A stretch of DNA of 64,000 nucleotides from Ascoidea rubescens DSM 1968 (Eukaryota; Ascomycota; Saccharomycetes; Ascoideales; Ascoideaceae). Location of the stretch: assembly GCF_001661345.1 (NCBI RefSeq), contig NW_017962934.1, positions 1-64,000 of the forward strand. The letters run 5' to 3'. Shown one piece after another: positions 1-13,445 of this stretch; the stretch's first letter is position 1; each line of letters begins with the position of its first letter. The position numbers were made by a program, and so were the translations under genes. The notes under the pieces were generated by a model. It was not told the origin of the DNA. It saw nothing but the letters and a program-made list of their open reading frames with translations, and made no database searches.

Positions 1-1587
1 ATTTGAAAACAATTAAATAATTTCATTTGCGGATGTTGACCTCGAGTAGTAATAATTTTTATTTTGCTTTGAATTTTAAATATTTCAACACTAGAATGTA
101 TTTTCGTAAGAATGAAGAACTACGTTGAATTGATTGAATAATACTTATAATAAATAATTAATGCAAAAAATTAATTGAGTAACAAGCAAATCCCGCTGGA
201 ATGGCTTCACAGATATTTAAATATTCGCAATTGATAGCAACATTAGGTGACATATAAGGGCAGTACTCACATGTGTCAGCACTAAACCATTAGCGTGGTT
301 TTTTTTCCATTCTAATTTTCAGAAAGTCGAGGGGTCCGTTCATGCCTCACTATTCATATTATATCAGTTAGCGGAACCGTTATTATTTTATTGCGGGCCA
401 CCGGAACACGTTTCCATTTGCTCTGAATACTATTTATTACACAATTTGTATATTTGAATTGTTTCATTTTGAGAAGGATAGTGTCCATTTTTTGAAACTT
501 CCAAATAATGCCAATATGCATATAAATGACTTGTTTGAAACAATCAATAGAATAATTAATGAAAAAACCCATCATACCAAAATTTTGGATATTAATGAAT
601 TAACCCTTGATTGCCAAGTATACTTTTTTGCGCTATTCAAAAATCACACCGGAAATTTATAAGGCGCTCATAGAAAACGTGAAATCATCAGATAACTAAT
701 ACCGTGATTAAAGTATACTTTTTAAATTGAATCGTTTTCTTTGTCAAATAAAATTTTTTGCGGTCTTCCATCTTCCAAATTTAATTTCGTAATTTTCGAT
801 GACGAAACAACCAAATCACTTTATTGAAAGCCCTTTACAACACATTTTATGCTTATGGATTGTGTGAAAAATGTATTTGTTCATATTACTCATCTGATGA
901 TGGTCTATAATGAAAATATATCATCATGATTAAGTTAAGTTGTCTGATTCATAGTGAATTTGTAACAAACCGAGAAGTGATTAATTAACTAAGAACATGA
1001 AATGGATTTATCATTGTTGTACAAAAAAATTTAACGAATATGGTGATGAAGACAGATCCGCAGCTTCATTGCAATCAGATTTTGTGTCATCTATAATTAG
1101 AATTTTAGATTTAAAGAAAGTAATTGACTTATCGGATTGCTAAACTCTCAATTGATTATCAACACAGAATTAAATCAAATTGAATGAATCTGCTCGGGGG
1201 TTTTTAAATTCAAATAAATATCACATACTGAATAGTGAACCAAATTGACATAAATTGTAAATTTTTGATTTTCTTCTATTGCAGCAGTACTTTATCCTAG
1301 AAGGAGAATTTTTGAACAACCACAATATCAACTATCAAGTGATTTTCATCAAGCAAAGCGAAATATTTAGAGTACGATGATAGTAAATCAAAATAATTGA
1401 AGTGATATAACTAATGTATTCCAGTCGTTATTTGAATAGAATATATGGAGGAAAAAAAATATAGAAACGCTTCGTAACACTATCCACCGCCAATTTGACA
1501 CAAAATTCTTTTAACTGTCAATCGTGTAACCAATCAATGAAAATATACTGGAGTAAGAAGCTATATATTAAAGAAGACCTTAAATGC
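1..1587. other. AT-rich stretch without a supported gene
   Basis: I see no supportable gene, RNA gene or repeat here. The longest open stretches are under 75 codons, and the plus-strand one near 459-662 begins at TTG. A sequence near 305-322 resembles a yeast intron 3' end (pyrimidine-rich, CTAAT then CAG), and a short open frame follows to about 454. With no upstream exon and no recognisable product I do not call a gene. The tract may be decayed sequence between retroelement debris and whatever lies to the left. Confidence 0.5.
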
Positions 1588-3250
1588 TGTAACCGATCGA
1601 TCCTATTTTATTAAGATAAAAATATAAGAAAAGAACGAACGGGCAAAGAATGGCGGCCTCTCTTATACCGAAGTGGATTGGATCACCAAGCATCCCAAGG
1701 GCACACCTGTGAGAACTAGCGAGAAAGCCATTGTGGACCTCCGAGAACTAGACAAAACCCCGCTTTCCCGCCAGTATCCGGACCACAAATAATCCCGTGA
1801 ATGTCGTCGACGATTTTAAAAATTGTTGTTGCAGATCAAAGAGACACCATGTTGTAACCAAATGATGATGATTTATTAAAACAAAAAATATATAGAAAAC
1901 AAAACGGCAGAAGAGATCGCGAGCCCTTTTTATACAGAGCCGGTTTAAATCACAGAGCCACACAAAGCTGACCGGATACAGACACCAAGAAACTAAAATA
2001 CGACATCTCAGTAACTCACAACAACCTCTTTTTGTTGTAGGGAATCCATGATAATACATGAAAATTAAGAACTATATTAAAACCCAAATCATAGAAGAAA
2101 CTGGCAGCTCCTGTCATAAAAATTTAGGCTAAATCACAGAGCGACACAAAACCAGAAGAATGACAATAACCAAGATACTAAATGAACACATCCTGCACGG
2201 TCACAACTAGTGCCATCCAAACAAAAGCATCATTGCGTGAAGAAAATGGATGGTTATAAACTTAGGCTAGTGCGTTGCAATAGCAGTTGTAAGGAATCAA
2301 TGAGAATAGATTAGGGTCCCAAAGTATATGCGAAAAAGAATCGAAGAAAATCGCCAGCCCCTTATTTAAAAACTGAAATAGATAAGAAAGCTTCGCGGAA
2401 CCAGACCGGTGACCGACACCTAGGGACAAACTGTGGACTTCTGGGAAACACTCAAAAGCACTCCTTGACCCAGAAACCGAACTTCTGACGATCAGGTCAA
2501 TGTGATCCATCATTTTGGAGATCCAGCAAACAACCGTTTGGCTTGGCCGAGCGGTTTCGAGGTGTAAGTTCAAAACATGTACTCCAGAGATCTGCTCACA
2601 GGTGCAATCGATAGGGTTCGCATCCCAACCACGGCCATCTAAATGGAATCATCTTGGGGCAAAGTAAAAAGGTGTTTTGAGATACTGGCTTGTGCCTTGT
2701 ACCGCAAATGCTCTTCCAACGAATTAAGCAAACTCACCCGACACGGTGATTTGTTATGCGCGTCAAGCCCGATACGAGGCCAGTTCGTTAGTTTGCTTCC
2801 GCGGAAACACCCATTTTTTCGAACCACTGTTCAGGCAACAATCACGGACTTTTACACAAAATAAAACTCTGCACAAAAGTATAAAGAAAAAAAATCAAAG
2901 AAAAAAAAATCAAACCCACAACCAAGCATCTTACAATTCCAACAGGAAAATTTTGTAATATAATCACCCCTGTAGAACAATAAAATTGTAACCGTTGAAG
3001 AGATAATAAAACTAGTGACTGTGAACCAAGTGAATATCATCACTGCAGCGTAGCCGACAAAAATGAAACACACAAAAATAATTAGATTAAACCTAAAGGA
3101 CATCGACATCAAAAAACCAAAGCTAACCACAAAATAATCAATGAATGAGTTTGTGGGATATTTGCACACTGGAGCGCTTAGGGTTTTTGCCAAGATATCA
3201 GAATAATTACTACTACTATCAACTCTTCAAGACTAAAAGCATTGTGGCAC
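1588..3250 (-). mobile_element. Cluster of Ty1/copia LTR fragments, including the 3' LTR of the next element
   Basis: At least four LTR ends of one family lie in the same orientation, each starting with a TGTARNNAATC-like head on the plus strand at 1588, 1853, 2036 and 2288. Each is followed by the family's internal landmarks: a GATCGCCAGCCCC-like block and a block resembling GACCGGTGACAGACACC. Only the last copy runs on through the tRNA-like block (2536-2640) toward the RNase H region of the downstream element. The LTRs are minus-strand oriented, since the element strand reads TATAAAAG...GCTACA. The staggered heads suggest LTR-into-LTR insertion or repeated recombination. The copies are strongly diverged, so the debris is old. 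Confidence 0.75.
2536..2640 (+). repeat. Antisense class II tRNA-like segment inside the LTR (copy 1)
   Basis: A TGGCCGAGCGG box A (2544-2554) and a GGTTCGCATCC box B (2615-2625) sit 61 bases apart, the spacing of a long-variable-arm (Leu/Ser type) tRNA. A CTGCTCACAG-like variable arm lies between them. The acceptor arms do not pair, so this is not a working tRNA gene. The same block sits at the same place in the LTR ending at 18,289. It is therefore an inherited part of the LTR family, on the strand opposite to the element's transcription. Confidence 0.6.
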
Positions 3251-6200
3251 AACCCCCATATTAAATAATACCTGAATCAAAAAAGGTTGGAGATTCGGTA
3301 ATAGGCGGGATAGCAAGCGAACTTGATAGCAGAATTGTCATCGCAATAAATAATTAATTTAACAAATATTGAACCAAAATATATGAATGCCTAAATCGGC
3401 AACACAGCTTCTTCGACTGCTTCAGTAAGTTAAAAGTGTTCAGCTTCACAGGCCAGCAAGGCCAATGAGCCCTGCTTCGTGGAGGTCCACGTAACTGGCC
3501 TTCGAAAAATGAGGAACTTAAAACCACCAACTGATACTGTATCGCCTATGTCCCCAGCCCAATCACAGTCTAATATCCAGCCAAATTCACTGACTAAGCA
3601 GCGATGTAATAAACAGTAAATTGGTTTCAATTTACAAAGCTAACATTGCTTTGGATAACCTCAACGCGTCATGCGTGGCTCACCTAGAGATCGACTGGAG
3701 AACATAACAGCAAAACCAATAACATTTTGTAGACAATTTGCGGCTGAAATCATTGATCTGACAGTTGATTTTCAATATGGAAAATTTTTAGGATCTAACT
3801 AAATGTCATCTGATTTATGTCGCACCTGCAATGGGTTAATCATCATTGGTGTAACCTGCCAATGAGAGTGAACCATTTTGAACTATTAAAACATTATTGC
3901 GACGTAGTTCCCCATAGATACCAAAATACCGTCGTTATTTTCAGGAACGTCAAGTCCAAAAAAAAAATCCAAAATAATTCTAACGGCACTCACTTTGAAC
4001 AACGATTTGAGATATGATTCTCTAGGCTTAAGCTTTGAAGGTAATGATCCGGCAATAACAACATCATTCAAATATTATGCAAGCGTGAGCTGCTCATTGT
4101 TTATGAGAGATGAAGCACAACATGCACAGCTGATGCTCTTTGGAACCCAGTCAATTGGACAGCATTCTGCATTTTCTTGTCCCAACAAAGAGATCATTGA
4201 TTGATTCCATAAATTGATTTGGGCAACTTCCAAACTTATAGAAAATGCTCAGCATTAACACATCCAAGAGTTTGGTTAATGTAAATTTCAGCGTCCATAT
4301 CTCTATGCAGGCTTGCTGTTGCCACATTCATTCAATGATCCTTCAAACACTTTGATGCTGCAACAGCAAGGATGACTCAAACACAATCATATCTAATTGC
4401 TGCACAAAATGTAACGGTACACCCAATACTATCAAGCAGAGAAATTCTTTGAGAAACAAATCTGGCTTCAAGATAATCACCAGTTGGTGGAATCTTCATT
4501 TTATGGAGCCAACGACATCCAACAGGTTTTTCACCAGCTGGACAAAAAACCAACCGCAAATTATTAGCTTTAAGCATTGCTTGAAGCACTAGTTGACAGG
4601 CAACCTTCCATGATCGGTCCGCAGGATTTGGTTTAACAGTGGGAGCGGCAATCAATAAAGGAGACAAATATGTCAAAGAAAACCTGTTTTTCATGGTATC
4701 TTTCGAATTGATTGCAAACCGTTTAGCACGTTTTCAGTTTGATCAAGATCGTCTTGAGGAACGTTTTTTGTTCCACGAAGTTGGTCCCTGCCAGATCCAG
4801 CACTGGGGTCTGCATCTGTATCTTAATCATTATTATCAGTTGATGGAACAGATTCTTTTGAATCGAACTCATCTTCGTGGACACTATTTTCTTCTCCATC
4901 GTCTATGCTGAAGTAAATATCTTTATCATTATTTTTGTCGTTACATATCGATATATCGCGTAACTCAAATGCAGTTGAGTAATCAATGTCGTTGATAGCA
5001 GTGGAAACATTATCCCCCGTAACACGAGCCGCAGTAGGTCCGACTCCAATCGCTGATTGAATTTTTGGATTAATGGCTGCAAATGATGCTTCTTTGAAAG
5101 TAAAATCGGTTCTATCAAAGCGACGAAAACAACTGACAACAACAGAGCAATGAAATTGATTGGAAACTCTGTAGGCCTTTGTACTCATGTCGTAACCAAC
5201 AAAAGGACGGAGGACACCTGTATCACATATGTTGGTTGATTTGATTTGTTTAAGGATCGTGGCGTAAGCAGCAGATCCAACCACCCCAAACCGATCAGCA
5301 GTAGATATTTGTCCTTAAAATAATTACGAAATAGACTTCCACCGATTCCATTGTTTGGTAGGACTCATACACATCAAACACACCGCACACATCGCAGCTG
5401 CATTGCACAGCCAATCAAAAACGTATAATTCAATTGATATTGTCCACACTTTTGTCACCATTGTTTTTTGCCAACGTTGAACGCCCCATTCTAATAACAC
5501 CCATAAGAAACTGACTTTTTACTTTTGGTTCCTTCGGATTGACAAGCATTTTTGGACAGCTTAGATGCAAACACGTTATCGGAGCTGACTGTATGACCAT
5601 TTAAATCCAATAGTAGATAAAAAAATTAATTATAAAATACAAAGCTGCAGCAGCTAATGGTAATGTAGCAGCTGAATCCACAACCATATCTCTTGAGAAT
5701 TCATCAACAGTAGTCAAGAAATAACGAGTTTCTGGATCAGCAACTATTCCCATTGGCCCTACAGAATCAACATGATGAATACGAAGTGCCGTGGTGAACT
5801 GATTTGCAAATGACTTACTAATTAATTTGATAGGTTTACATTTGAGACAAAACTGACATTTTGAACTACCAGTAGCAGAAATGCCTTAGACCCTCGTTAT
5901 ATCCCTTGCAACAGCCTCATTTGCGTGATATATCCCTTCTTGCGAATTTGTAGTAATTAACTCGACAGAGGATGGGGCTACGAAGCATCTCATTAATTCT
6001 GAAACTGCTTTTTTACTAGCTAATGCACCGACCATATTAACACAATTGTCATTCACTGAAAAACCACGCCATATAACTTGTACCTGCGGATATTACATTT
6101 ACATTTTCACTATGGGGAGCATAACAAGCACTGTTTAATAATCCACCTTTCCGATTCATCACAACACTAATTCCTTTGACATCAACGATAGTATCACCAA

Positions 6201-7142
6201 TACCAATAATAAGACGAAGATTAAGAATTAAGTCGATGAACCACTCATCGTTAGCATAAATATGATGAGAAGTAACAGAGTCAAAATAGATCCTTTTGCA
6301 GATTCACGCCCTGTTGCTATTTTAGTTTCAACGAACGAGCAAACAGCGACTAATCAATTTTGTGAACAAGCAGAACAGCAGCAGCAGTAGAAGCATCGGC
6401 TGGAAATGATGACTTTCGAGAAACTAGCCGTGGTGCCAAACAGTTACCAACGAATTGTCATTTCTTGCTACAACGATAGAATGTGATATTTTATTGTCTT
6501 GGCCTCTTGAATGGTTTTTCACCAGCAGAAACGAGTGTTGTTGAACCTGAGCTACCAGCCAATTGTTCATTTCCAAGATGATTGGCCAAAGGTTTTGCAG
6601 TAGCAAATGCAATTATAAAATCATCAGTGACTTGATCAGCTACTTCTCACTGTAGGAGGTGTCCAACAGTGAAGCATCATCAACTCAGACAGCAAAGCAA
6701 TCAGCATTTAGACATTAACAATACTGCAATAGCATTCGTTAAGCAATTTATTGTAATCCCTCAATTGGATAATGTATTGTGCCACTGACCAGAAGTAAGT
6801 GAGTTAGTCATAATGATACAGTTTCAACACAAACAGTCACAAAAATCTTCACCAACTTAGCCAATACTTGGCAGCCATACCGCTATTATACAGTACCTAT
6901 TGTAATGCAGCGGAATCTTATCCGCAGCAACCGGCGTTTAGGTAATGAAATGAACAGCAATATAAACTTTGTCCAAATCAACATCATCAGCAAAAATAAC
7001 ATTCCTTTCATGAAAACTTAGACCAACCTACCAAGCTGAGCAGCTTTGAAATTAAACAGGATTTTCAAATAGTTAAGTGAGCTGCATCCGTTAGATTCAT
7101 TGATGCTTGCAGCGAACATTTCAAATTTGCCTGATAGCCGGC
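3251..7142 (-). mobile_element. Decayed Ty1/copia retrotransposon interior (copy A)
   Basis: Reading down the minus strand from 7142, the parts follow copia order. They are a gag tail with a CCHC-knuckle-like patch (about 6.4-6.6 kb), a protease patch with a DSxxSHH-like active site (6.15-6.3 kb), and an integrase core with a GPM...RYFLT...DEFSR-like stretch plus its upstream Cys pair (5.7-5.9 kb). An integrase C-terminal piece (4.8-5.3 kb), reverse transcriptase (3.9-4.7 kb) and an RNase H piece with a DADWAG-type motif (3.43-3.65 kb) follow. The copy is broken throughout, with more than ten disruptions, and is probably old. Its 5' LTR (7143-7790) also serves as the 3' LTR of the neighbouring copy B. 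Confidence 0.85.
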
Positions 7143-7790
7143 TGTAGCGAATCCATGATAATATATTACGATAATATAGTATATAAGAAGAACGAACGTA
7201 GAGGAGATCGTCTGTTCCTTCAATAGGAAACTAGGTAGCACCACAGTGCGTCACGCCAACTAATCGGTGACAGACACGGACGGTCCGAATGTAGACATCC
7301 AAAGGGTCACATCAGGGTCGTGCCCGGGAAGCGCTTCTCAACCATTAAAGAATGAGGAATTGGAAGGTGCTTTGCTCTGTGCGTCAAGAAGGTTACCCGC
7401 CAGTTACATAATTTGTTGGTTTCCAAGATGCTATTTTTTTATACGACTGTTCAGGCTACAATCATGGCACCGATATAAGTGAACTGCTACACAACAATAA
7501 AGATATTCAAAAATCAAAAGTTAACTGAATGAAATTCAAAAGCCAAATAATTTTTAATATTAACACAAACATGTTGTAGAGAAAAAACCAATCATTTGTC
7601 CAACCATATTGTAACTCTTGTGGAGGTAATATTACTACCGTCGGCCAAACAAATGTTTAACAATACCGCAGCATAACAAACAACAAATCAAACAAACAAT
7701 AATATTCCAATGACACCAAAAACGACGTAAACAACAGAAGCAAAGCTAACAACAATAAAATCACTGAAGCAACTTTATGAAAGATTTTCA
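7143..7790 (-). mobile_element. LTR shared by copia copies A and B
   Basis: The plus-strand head TGTAGCGAATCCATGATAA starts at 7143 and the family blocks follow. The gag end of copy A abuts it on the left, and the RNase H end of copy B begins just beyond it on the right (about 7847). One LTR thus serves two interiors, the structure left by recombination between LTRs of adjacent or tandem elements. The box A part of the tRNA-like block seems to be missing, although sequence next to box B can still be aligned. The outer edge near 7790 is approximate. Confidence 0.7.
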
Positions 7791-10700
7791 GCCGGACCGC
7801 TTCCTGCGTTAGTCATCATATCACCAACATGTCTCTCATAATCAACTCATGCAAAAACAGAGTAAACATTGCACATGTCTGACAAAAAGTGACACTTGAT
7901 TGAAAAAATCTTGGAGTTTCTCTGATTTGTGCGATGGTTAGCCATGTTGCTATGGGAATTGTTATCACCAAAAATAACTGATTCTTCATCATTTGTACCA
8001 ATATATTTGAGAACCGGCATTTGGAACACAGCATTTCTGACTGGTTCAATGAGTGAAATATATTCAGCTTCCCAAGTGAGCAATGCCACTGAAGGCGGCT
8101 TTTTGAAGTTCCAAAAATATGGCTTTATATTATTGAGGGGCGTATAACAACCAGCCAATTCTCGTTCACCAACGTATCCGGCCTACCACGGTCAACGTAT
8201 CCAACTAGCTCAACTGATGATGCAGCACCATAATAAACCATTAATATGTTTGCGTTAAAATACTTCAACACCCAATTAGCACAACTTCAAAAAATCATGC
8301 ATGGTCTACGATGATATCGACTGAAGAGCATGGCAGCAGACGCAATATCATACCTAAAGCCATTTGGAGCAAAAATCAACTATCTAACAAATGATTTGTG
8401 AATTGATGATTCTTCAGCATTTAACTGAAACCCATTTGTGTAAAGAAGCACCATGTATGGCTTGACATCATTTATTTTGCCTAATAATATGACTCATCCA
8501 TTTTTTGGCTATGAATCATCATTCAGACAGAGATTTCTAAAAATACCAAAATATTCCCGTCGCATTAAGCAACATCAAGTCCATCAAATCCATCAACAGC
8601 TTCTTCAAGGTTTTTAATTTTAAATAATTAATAAAAATAGGATTTGAGCTGCTAAACTATTACTTTGAATGAGCAGCCAATAATCAGATCAACCACCGAT
8701 AGTTAAAGCATGCAGCGGAAGTTGTTGTTTAAAAAATGAAGGACAGCACGATCAGCTGAATGTCTTTCAAACCCAAGTGATTCGAGAGCATTAACAATCA
8801 TTTTGTACCAGCGAACAAAGCATTTGTTGAGTTCAAAGATTGAATTTTAAAACCACCAACCTTTCAGAAAATTCTTAGCATTAGCAACTTCAAAAGTTTA
8901 TTTTATCTAAGTTTGCGCGTCGATATCACCATGCAGAATTGCAGTTGCCAATTTCAGTTGATAAACTTAGAATGACTGTTGCTGCAACTGCCAGAAGAAC
9001 TTTAACACTTTCAAACCTAGTTGCTGCTCCAAATGCATTGGAATCGTCAATTCCGTCAAGGGGAGAAAATTGTTGAGCAACAGGTTCGGCTTTATTAGGC
9101 TCACCAGTTGATGCAGACTAAATTTAATACCCCCAACAACGGCCAACAAATAAGTATTCTTTATTAGAATTGCCAGAATTTTCGATTGCCAAGCAACTAA
9201 GATGATTGGATACGCAGGATTTGACTCAACAGAAGTAGGAGCAATACGGGCAGCCGCTATATATGTCAATGAAGTCCGGTTTTGAACGCCATTTTTGATT
9301 CAGCTGTGATTCATTAAAATACATTTTCAATGTCATTAAGATACTTGAGGCATATTCCTTTGGTTGCAGCAACTGGAGCTTTATCAGATTCAGCACCGGC
9401 TTTAGCATTAACAAGTTGGCTTTTATCACATTTAGCGATAGAGTGGGCATCAGCAGCTTGATCATTATTATTATTGGATGCAGGATATTCCATCGAATGC
9501 AGTTCATCGTCATTGACACTATCCTTTTTATCATCATCTGAGCTGATGTTGGTATGTTGAATATCTTTATCGCAGTCATTACTTCAGGTATCAAATTGAG
9601 CAATTGCGGTTCTGTGATGAATGTCAATGGCAGCAGCAGAATCATTTCCCTATCACATTAGCAGGAATTGGTGTCACTCCAACGGCAGATTCAATTGTTG
9701 GTAAAATGGCTGCGAATGATGAAGCCTCAAACCAAAATTTTGTTTTCTTTTACGGGACAAATTATAATTAGAGCAACTCAGCCGTGAATTAGAGTGTACG
9801 CTCGGCAGCCCTTCCTACTTCTGTCTTAGCCATCAATGTCACTGAAAACTTTTGTATCACTTAATTAGCATTTTTGAACTGTTTGAGAGTCATGGCATAA
9901 GAACCAAAACCAAGCACCTTCAACGCAGCAGGAGTTGGTTTTCTTTCATAAAATAATTCAAACGGTGCATTCATTCGAGTGCTTTGCTTGATGAAATCGA
10001 ATTAATCAAAATCACTGCTAACATCACAGCTTCAATCAACCGATAATGAAAATCGTTAGCTTTTGTTAACCGTGTCTCCGATTTTGTCACAATTGCTTTT
10101 GCTAAACATCAGCTAATCCATCTTGGAGAGATTCATAAGTAGCAGACATATCTTGTTTGAATGATTCAAATTCTCAAAAGTCGTTCAACAGCTTCGATGC
10201 AATTGCCTAATCAGATCTGACCGTATGAACCGATCTATCCGATAAGACTTGACTGATTTAAATATAATATAGGATCTTGTGAGCAGCTAATGATCGTGTA
10301 AGAAATGGAGCAACAACCACTTACCTCCAGCAATCATCAAAAATATTAAAAAACTAAACACTCTGATCAACGGCAACAAGTGGCATCGGCACACTATATC
10401 AACATGAAACGACCAAGAGCAGCGGTGCGGTCGTGTCGACCACTTCTTAATAATATTGGTCTGTTGTGTTTTGTGGGAAAACTCTCTTTTGCAAACAGCA
10501 GCAGCAGAAATAAAATAAAGTTTTGGGCAAAACTGTTGAACCTGTCCCATTTAGAAGACCTTAACGTTGTAGCAGTTTATAGTAATTATCGCAATATCAG
10601 ATGGGGTAAGGAGACGTTCATTTAATCCTGAAGATGTGGTTTTGCCAGCTATTGCACCATTCAAATAAACGCAATCATTTTTGAATGAGAACCACCGCAC

Positions 10701-11647
10701 CTAATCTGTAGCAAAAGAGATCCAACTTATGTTTTCATTAAAGTGGGCATGAAGAGCATTTTCTAACAATTCACCGTTGAGATTCAACAGAATATCAATG
10801 CCATTGATATGACCAATAGTGTCAGCAATACCAGCAATTTGACCTGAAAACCTACTTAATTAGCTTAGCTAATATACGTTAGCAAAAATTTGTTGAGCAG
10901 CACCAGAATAAAAATTAATCAATTTGGAATGTAACATGAGGATGCTACTTATTTTCAAGAGGCAAGGAAACGGCGTCTGATCAACGATGGAGGCATCCCC
11001 AGAGCCTGAGCAGCAGAAACATCAGCTGCAATTGATGATCCAGCACGACATGGTCGCGCTGCAAAGTTCCAAGAGACAAAATTTCCAATTTTGGGATCAC
11101 CGGTAAATTGAGTAAGAAACTTTCAGCGTAAGCGGTGTCCAAAACAGAAGCAGCAAAAAGATTGGAAGCAACTTGGTCGCTATTCTAGAGCTTGTAAATA
11201 TTGCAAGCAATTTCATTAAAGAAATTGTTGAGATCTGTTTTAATGGATAATGGATCTCCCAAAATACCCGAAGTGCCTGACCTGGTCATAATCATTGCAT
11301 CCTCAACACCGATCGTTCCATCGAGCTACTCCAGGTCACCTATTACCGGACAGCAATCCCACCTATTCTATACCCGATCTTCCAAAGCAGTGGGATCCAG
11401 TCGGCCTGTAACTGACGAGTGGCAAACGGAACTGAAAGCAATGTTAGCTTTGTATAAATCTGCATTAACAACAAAATTTAATTTTTTTGAGATAAATGTT
11501 TGAACCAACGGACCAAACGGAACAGCTTTACGATATAATACTGCAACCCAAATAGTAGTGCCAACGGAATCCTTTAGATTTTGTGATTTTAGCCAGCAAC
11601 ATTGGCTGGTTGGCTCACTTGATGTTGTACCAAGCCCATCCCAAGGT
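7791..11647 (-). mobile_element. Decayed Ty1/copia retrotransposon interior (copy B)
   Basis: A clear RNase H piece lies at 7847-8158 on the minus strand (SVALLTWEAEY motif, then a DN pair and a basic HRT-like stretch). Reverse transcriptase remains run from about 8.3 to 9.3 kb and integrase from about 9.65 to 10.6 kb. Protease-like sequence with the VDxxG context lies near 10.75-10.9 kb and gag-like sequence runs to about 11.6 kb. Domain order matches copy A. Many disruptions in every domain show an old, inactive copy. A diverged LTR fragment bounds it on the right. Confidence 0.8.
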
Positions 11648-11800
11648 ATTAGCGTCGAATTACATATAAAAGAAAAGATATTAGAAGAGACAGCCAGCCC
11701 GTTTTAAAAGCAACCGGGTGTGATTGCTGAAGCTCTCGCAGCCGACCGGTGACAGACACCGGCAGACCAATAGCAGATATGCGCAAGGCTTAAAACAATT
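11648..11800 (-). mobile_element. Truncated copia LTR fragment
   Basis: The family landmarks are present in the same orientation as the other minus-strand LTRs: a head near 11,648, a CAGCCCG block, and a GACCGGTGACAGACACCGG block. The fragment stops after about 150 bases and runs directly into integrase-like sequence of copy C. The outer part of the LTR and the RT/RNase H part of copy C are therefore missing. A deletion or recombination between elements would produce this junction. Confidence 0.65.
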
Positions 11801-13253
11801 TTCTCAGTAATCACAATCAATGCTATAAAAATAAGGACTATCGTCAACAGCAACAACTGGCATTGGCTCATCAATATCCAGATAAAATGATCCGTCAACA
11901 GCGGAGGCCGGTTCGTCAGAAGACTTACTAACAGATTTGGTTGCGCTTCCATTGAATTAAGAGTCAAATTTCGGAACAGCAGCAGCAGAAACTCCATAAT
12001 GTTTCGCTATTTTTTTCGCAGCACACTCACTGAGATAACCAAATCGATCATGCCTGCTTCTAGTAGTTAGCGCAACAGCAAATTAGGAGACGTGAAATTC
12101 ACATCATTTTCTAACTGTTCTTTTTCCAGCAAATCCACCATTCAAGTAAATTCAAATATCTTAGACCCACAAGCAGGCCCCATCATGTGCAGCAGCTTTA
12201 ATTGAAATTTGATTTGCACGATAGGGAGCTTGATGAACATTCTTAAATGATTCACCGTTCAGACGCAGTGCAAGGCCAATGCCTTTCACTTCAACAATAG
12301 TGTCACCAATACTAGCAATCTTACTTAAAAAAAGCAGATAGTGGTTGAGCCAATCAGCGTTGGCACAGATATATTTAGAAGCTCCAGAGTCAAACAAGAA
12401 CCATTTGCAGCTCAATATCTAGTTCGTAGTTCGTTTCAACGAACATTCAACCAATATCTGATCAAAATGTGAACATGGAAAGCAGCTACAACAGTACAGC
12501 CACCAGCTAGAATTGATGGATCAGGAGAAGCAGTCCGTAGTGCCAAACACTCACAAACGAGTAGCCCTTTGTGGTCGCAACGATAGCATGTGATACTTTT
12601 TTGTTTTGGATTCCTGAATAGTTTTCACCAACAGAGACTAGCGTGGTTGAATCTGATCTACCGGCAAACGCATCATCACCAACATGATTCGCCATCGTTT
12701 TGCGTTGGAGAATGTAATTTTGTGATGGTCTGAAATTGAGTAAGCATTGGTTCAGCGTAGGTGGTTTCTGGAAAAGAAGCAGCATAGAAAGAAGCAGCAA
12801 CTTGATCACATTGTAAAGGATGAAAATATTGTTCTGAATGTCAACAATGAATCTATTGCAATCGTTTTTATTAAACAATGTGAGTTGCCAAATACTGGAA
12901 GTGAGCGATTTGAGCATATTTATAGCTGATTCAACACATGTAGTATCGTATAGCATCAGCGAGCTCACTAGTGCTTCACGGCCATTTCATTTGCTGTATT
13001 GCATCTTCTCCAATGTTGCACGAACCGATCCGCCTGACACCAACGCATGGCAAATAAATTCCAAAGTAACCTTAACTACATGTGAATCGACATCATCAAC
13101 TAAAATAACACCTGTTTTATTGAAAACCTGATCACATGCACCAAACAGCGCAGCTTTGAAATTCAACACGCAGGCCCAAAATAAAAGATTAGATGCATTC
13201 CTTATCTTATTTGATTCTGGAACCGGCTGATCGGAATTTTGCTATTCCCATGT
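11801..13253 (-). mobile_element. 3'-truncated copia interior (copy C)
   Basis: On the minus strand the parts are a gag tail (about 12.6-13.2 kb), a CCHC-knuckle-like patch near 12.55 kb, a well-kept protease piece at 12,161-12,415 and a short integrase-core piece at 11.8-12.0 kb. The protease piece shows FDSGAS near its start and an IGDT...VKGIG strand. Reverse transcriptase and RNase H are absent because the copy stops at the LTR fragment on its left. It carries several disruptions. The gag end meets an LTR head at 13,254. Confidence 0.75.
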
Positions 13254-13445
13254 TGTAGCAAATCAGGGATTTATATTATGATGAAAAAGTAAAGATGATA
13301 CAAAAACGTTCAAATGATCGTCAGCCTTTTTTGAAAAAAACTGGAGGAGATCACAGATCGTCACAGCAGCAGCCCGGTGACAGACGCCGAAAGAAAAATG
13401 TAACCATGCCGGCGGCTCACATCATGGGCTGCCGATCTCTTCTAC
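13254..13445 (-). mobile_element. Partial LTR, 5' side of copy C
   Basis: The head TGTAGCAAATC at 13,254 is followed by the GATCGTCAGCC and CCCGGTGACAGACGCC landmarks, with the minus-strand element orientation. It ends near 13,445, where gag-like sequence of the opposite (plus) orientation begins. The junction is thus an inversion point between the minus-strand array and the plus-strand copy E. Confidence 0.6.

Noticed and set aside
354-662. Small ORFs on both strands in the first kilobase
   Set aside because: The plus-strand one starts with TTG, both have AT-driven composition, and neither has a recognisable domain. A possible splice acceptor near 322 has no partner.
2536-2640. A tRNA-Leu/Ser gene
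   Set aside because: Box A and box B are good, but the acceptor arms do not pair and the anticodon arm is poor. The block also recurs inside LTR copies, so I list it as tRNA-derived repeat sequence.
9226-9645. Hydrophobic ORF of 139 codons in the copia zone
   Set aside because: It lies within the eroded integrase-to-reverse transcriptase part of copy B and is not a separate gene.
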